NCBI RefSeq assembly: GCF_023101765.2
Contig: NC_064235.1
Coordinates: 5,825,501-5,889,500 of the forward strand
Reading direction: 5' to 3'
Source of the DNA: Spodoptera frugiperda
Taxonomy: Eukaryota; Arthropoda; Insecta; Lepidoptera; Noctuidae
Length of the DNA stretch: 64,000 nucleotides
Position numbers and translations under genes: made by a program. Each line of letters begins with the position of its first letter. The stretch's first letter is position 1. The notes under the pieces were generated by a model. That model was not told the DNA's origin and made no database searches. It saw only the letters and a program-made list of their open reading frames with translations. Shown here one piece after another: positions 59,402 through 64,000 of the stretch.

Positions 59402-59427
59402 ATCAAATATAAAATACATATTCGATG

Positions 59428-59433
59428 AATAAA
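59428..59433 (+). terminator. Poly(A) signal of PLCE
   Basis: AATAAA 27 bases after the stop codon of exon 38; the next 3' sequence is AT-rich. It supports exon 38 as the terminal exon. Confidence 0.7.
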
Positions 59434-61559
59434 GTACAAAGATTATGAATTATATCATTATATAATTGAGACATGATACTAGATACACTGAAGGAACAAA
59501 AGATGAAATATCAATTATAGAAAAGGAAATACAACTAGAGATTTAGTCATAATTACATTTATTGCAACAATGATTATTATAAGTTTAAAAAAGGTGTAGA
59601 TAGGTTATAAGCGCCCAACAAGTAAACCCGATTCCCCAACAATACTTAAAATTCCTAACCCCCAAAAGGCAACGCACTTGTAACGCACGCTTCTGGTGTC
59701 TATGCGCGGCGGCGATTGCTTACCTCTGGTGTTTTAAGTGTCCATGGGCGGCGGCGATTGCTTACCATTAGGTGATCTGTCTGCTCGTTTACCGGCTTAT
59801 ACCATAAAAAATAAACTATAAAATGTGGCTATTTAGCCTCATTTTACCTCAAAATTGCGCTGTCATTATACTCATGTGTGCGTACTAACACTCACTAGAG
59901 CCGTTTTTGAAATGATTTTATTTTTCTGAAAATAGGCTACAAAAGAGCAGTTTAACACGCCAAAAATTATAAAAAAAAATCTAGATGAGGTCGGCATTTC
60001 TTAACGAACTTGAAGATCAAAATATGTTGTTTCTAGATAACCTATCTACACCTTTTTACTTATAAATATCATAATATAACATAATGAATACAGAGCAACA
60101 AACACAATTCTAAAATTGTCGCTTATATTGACACTGAGCTAAGTAAGTGTCATTCGAAACACTAAACTGTATTAAAGGTGAAAACATACTGCAATAGGCT
60201 CACCCCCTATTACATGGGACTTATAACGCAAATGGTGAAAAGTGGGTGTACATTGTATAGCGGCATTACGTGCCGTAATGTGCACCTCTGCCTACCCCTT
60301 CGGGGATAAAAGGCGTGACGTTGCGTAGTAACATACTGTAAATGTATCATAATCATTGTCATCAATAGCTAGAAAACGTCCACTGCTGGACAAAGGCCTT
60401 CCCCCTTAGCTCTTCATGCTGAAAGATAGCTAGCCACCTGCATATTATTAGATTCCTTTTTAAAAGGCAGGCAACGCGCCTGTGACTCCTCTGGTGTTGC
60501 GGGTGACTCCTCTGGTGTTGCGGATGTTCATGGGCGGCTCTAATCCCTTACCATCAGGTGACCCGTCTGCTCGTTTGCCCCCTATTCCACTTTAAAACGC
60601 ACTAGTAACGCCTTTGGTGTTTCGGGTGTCCATGGACGGCAGCGATTGCTTACCATCAGGTGATCTGTCTGCTCGTTTACCGGCTTATATCATTAAAAAG
60701 AAGATAAATAATAATAATTAAAACCACTCATCTCAACAGCAGTGACTACTTGTCACATTGTTAGGTACAACAGTATGTTTACACCTTTAATGAGTTAAAT
60801 TATAATTATCTGTCACTTTTTAGTGATACGCAACAAAATAGTGAGATTTTATAAAAAAATAAATAATAATATAAATAAATTTTATTATAAAAATTATAAT
60901 TATATTATTACAATATGAATAGGATTTTAATAGTTGTATAACTTTTATTATAATTCTGTTTGGTTATAATTTAACTGGACTTTTTCTTGTAATAATTAAA
61001 TCTCTAATAATTTTCATCAAATATGTCTTTAGGAAATTCTCTCTTAGTATTTTCTTTTGCTGTCCTAGATAAATCAAATATTAGTTTTCTACGAGCAGCA
61101 GAACTAGCAGCTTTGTACCAGAGATGTGCTATGTAGCTATAGCCAGTGAAACTATGTAAAACGTTTCCATCGATACTAAGCTATGTAGCTATGCGATAAT
61201 GATGCGCAGCTCGAGTATGCAATGCATCGATAGTAGCATACGTAGCATAGCAAATCTCGGGTGGAATAGCTCTCTAACACATGGATCGTTTAACTTACTT
61301 CAAACTTTACTATTTAGCTCATACATCTATAAAACAATGTCTTTTTATAGATATTAACAATACATTTACTCATACGATTTTAAAACACACATAAGAATGT
61401 ACGTAAGTAGTCCATTTCTAAATTAATATTAAATATTTCCATTTCATGCTCCTATACTACTAACCTACATACATATCTTGAAAAAAATATCAAACATCTA
61501 TAAGTCCAGTTAAAATATAAATTAATGGAAGAATAATATATTGCCAAGGATTTTATTTT

Positions 61560-61800
61560 GGAGAAGGTGGTAGTATAATATTTAGGGTCCTAAAATACTG
61601 CCCTGAGGTACACCCATAGTGAATGTTTCTAAGGCCTGATATTTTGTGTGTGTACCTTCACTGGAAAGAGTTATAAAGATAAAGGATTAAATATAATTGC
61701 CAAATGTTCTGATTGTAGTTTGAAAAACAGTGATTAATATAGAAATTCACGTGATCCATACTGTCAAAGGCTTCACATGAGTCATAAAACTACTCTAACA
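61560..61800 (-). pseudogene. Dead reverse-transcriptase fragment
   Basis: On the minus strand FTMGVPQGSILGP (61585-61624) is the RT core motif. Upstream is DSCEAFDSMDH, a decayed form of the D.S.AFD..DH motif. Stops and shifts break the frame. Confidence 0.78.
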
Positions 61801-63001
61801 CACCTAAAAATAAGTATTGAGTTAAAAAATGTAGCTGTTTGAATCAAAATGTTCTATTTATCAACAAAATACCACTTTCTCCAAAGTCATTTAAGTAAAG
61901 GCGTTTCAATTTTATATAACTTGAAAAAAAAAACTTTCGCGGATGATTGTCAAGTCAACTGATGGTAGCGAGGTTCACTGTCCAGTGACACGTACGCTGG
62001 TATCGTCATGAGCTAATGTTCACATGTAAACAGTGACTCGTGTAGTGTAGATGTCCAGTCAACTGATGGTAGCGAGGTTCAAAATCTTTGCAATATAAGA
62101 TTGAAACGCCGAGAATATTTCTAAAACCGCTCTAATTATAATAAAGTGTTGAATAAAATTACTGTGTATATCAAAAAAGTTGAATTTATATTAAAAAATA
62201 ATGGATATTGTAAAATTTTATACCACTATAGTTATATCTGTTTTGTTAGTTGGACTTAAAAGGGTATGTCCATCTCTTTTTCTCATATGACAAAGATAGA
62301 GAAGAAAGAAAGAATTGCATATATTTAAAAGACAAGCCCGCCACAACCTCCCAAAATCGCTGCAACGTGTTTAAGCCAGGATCTGCAGTAGATACAACCA
62401 TGCAAACACCGGAACACTGAAGTCCTACGTCTGAGGGATATGAATGACTGTCTTGGATCTTGCAATGAAATAAATCAGAAGATATTATTATCAGAGAAGA
62501 CAAAAAGCGGACGTTCTTCTTCTCCCTAATAACATCTTCTGGTTTATTTCGTTGTTCTACTGTAGATCCTGGCTTACAGGAGTTGCAGTGTTCTTGTCCC
62601 AGTAAAAAAAAGTTTGTTCCAATACCTATAAATAACTTATAATTAAAACCTAATAAAAGGCCTCTTGCTGTAACACTTCTTCATAACATTTTAACTATGA
62701 CTTAAAACGTCTATGAATGCAACAAAGAATTACCAAAATAATATAAAATTTTAACTTTAAAAGTTCAATTTGAGCTATAAAAATGTCTACCTTTTAAGTC
62801 TAACTAAACAAAACATGAAATTTAAACCCTTGATGTATAAATATATGTTTCGACTTATTTTTAATACGAATATTGTAAGTTATTTGTATAAAAAATGTCT
62901 TAAATGTGTTGCTATTATAAAGATATATAATAATATATTAAAATACTTTATTGAAGACACCCCTAGTTTGTGAACCTATTGCGGAGTTCTTTAGTTTAAT
63001 A

Positions 63002-63528
63002 TAGGGTGACTGATAATTAGTGAACGATATTTAAACACGTGATTGTACTCATGATTACAAACACCTTCCCTAAAGAAACTTTTGTTGTATACTCAACTAA
63101 ACGCGTGCTTTCGCACGATCAGCTGTTACCAGCTAAAGTTCCAAAATACTTACCTAATTACTAGTTTTTTTCGATAAGGCGGACGTAGGCGCCTCGCCTC
63201 TTGAAAATTTGTTGTTTTGTTAGGCAGTTGTCCCACCGGCAACGATGAACGAGTAACGAGTAGAGCTAGAACTAGAAACGAGTTAAGCGAGACGTGGCGA
63301 GCGAGTGTGTAGTTCTGATATTTGTGTAGCTCGGCTATAAGCGAGTGTGCGAGTGAGGCGGGCGATTACTCGCACTACGATACGCACTGTAGAGAAATGA
63401 CCACTGGTTGCTCGCTCGGCGTGAGTTTTAATCGCTTGGCGAGTGTGAAAGTTTCTTCAGGAAAGTTGTTTGTAATCATGAGTACAATTACCTGTTTAAA
63501 TATCGTTCATTAATTACCAGTCACCCTA
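63002..63528. mobile_element. MITE I, second copy with extra internal segment
   Basis: Same TIRs (TAGGGTGACTGATAATTAGT), flanked by TA. About 150 bp longer than the first copy because of a GCGAGTG-rich internal segment at about 63225-63455, perhaps a nested element. Confidence 0.8.
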
Positions 63529-64000
63529 TATATGAACTTTTTAATAGGCCAAGCAAAAACTGTTTAGTACTTTTAAATAGTCACAAATATTAAATGTTAT
63601 TTTAAAAATATAATCTATACTAAATTAATTATTATGTTAAACTCTTTACTCACTGCGTATCACGGAGTCTGGAATTGTGTCCAGTATATGGCAATAGGCT
63701 CACCTCCTATTACATGGGACTTATAACATAAATGGTGATAAGTGGGTGTACATTACAATGTTCTTTTTTATACGATACATTGCACTAGACAGGACAAACA
63801 TAATAATTAATTTAGTATGTCTCACGAAAATATAATATTATATTATTATAAAATATGCTTGTTGTGTTTTGACCATATTATAATGCATAGAGTATACTTG
63901 TTTCGCCTACCTAGTTTAAATATATAGTTGTTTTATAGTTAATTGGGTAATTAACTGTTAATTTATTGGATGTTTGCAAATATTATTATTGTACGAGTAG

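Larger units (their letters stand above)
59434..64000. other. 3' flank of PLCE: repeats, no gene recognised
   Basis: Contains repeat A, B and D pieces, a dead RT fragment, MITE G and MITE I copies, and AT-rich unassigned stretches (60705-61080, 61275-61550, 62600-63000). No exon-like sequence seen. Confidence 0.6.

Noticed and set aside
57424..57918. 164-codon ORF on the minus strand
   Set aside because: Antisense shadow of PLC exon 38, caused by its codon bias.
57299..59401. Separate gene downstream of PLCE
   Set aside because: No initiating exon or ATG in a good place, a stop at the acceptor in frame, and a perfect phase match to exon 36. Not excluded, but less likely.

Overview
The window looks like a piece of a moth or butterfly nuclear chromosome. 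Short exons sit in long AT-rich introns filled with insect-type mobile DNA: tRNA-derived SINEs, MITEs, Helitron-like pieces and 3' ends of non-LTR retrotransposons. The repeat types are what I associate with Lepidoptera; I cannot name a species.

Two cellular genes account for nearly all the conserved coding sequence. (1) A phospholipase C epsilon gene (PLCE1 type) runs on the + strand from 6712 to 59401. I could join 38 exons with GT-AG introns and consistent phase. The 5' end lies outside the window: the first visible exon is already inside the RasGEF domain. In order the exons encode the rest of RasGEF, a PH-like region, EF hands, the catalytic X box, an acidic X-Y linker, the Y box, C2, and two Ras-association (RA) domains. 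The 3' end offers two outcomes. Exon 37 has an in-frame TGA just before its donor, giving 1760 residues in the window. Skipping it joins exon 36 to exon 38 in frame and adds a 700-residue acidic tail, giving 2421 residues.

(2) Nested on the - strand in the 14.6-kb intron between PLC exons 18 and 19 is a complete CstF-50 gene (cleavage stimulation factor subunit 1): 11 exons from 37432 down to 26911, 433 codons, all phases consistent, with a poly(A) signal at 26871-26876. PLC epsilon would turn receptor and Ras-family signals into IP3/DAG; CstF-50 is a WD-repeat subunit of the mRNA 3'-end processing machinery. I see no functional link, only physical nesting.

Region by region: 1-6711 holds repeats and no recognised exon. 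6712-23866 holds PLC exons 1-18, including a partial duplicate of exon 13. 23867-38435 is the host intron with CstF-50 and, inside CstF-50 intron 9, a 3.33-kb DNA transposon (28375-31704) with perfect 30-bp TIRs, an AGAT target duplication and a truncated 314-codon ORF. 38436-54897 holds PLC exons 19-36. 54898-57298 holds the alternative terminal exon and a 1.1-kb insertion (55185-56293) with a 9-bp target duplication and a GC-rich core. 57299-59401 is the long terminal exon. 59402-64000 is repeats, including a dead reverse-transcriptase fragment. No rRNA, CRISPR or true tRNA gene was seen.
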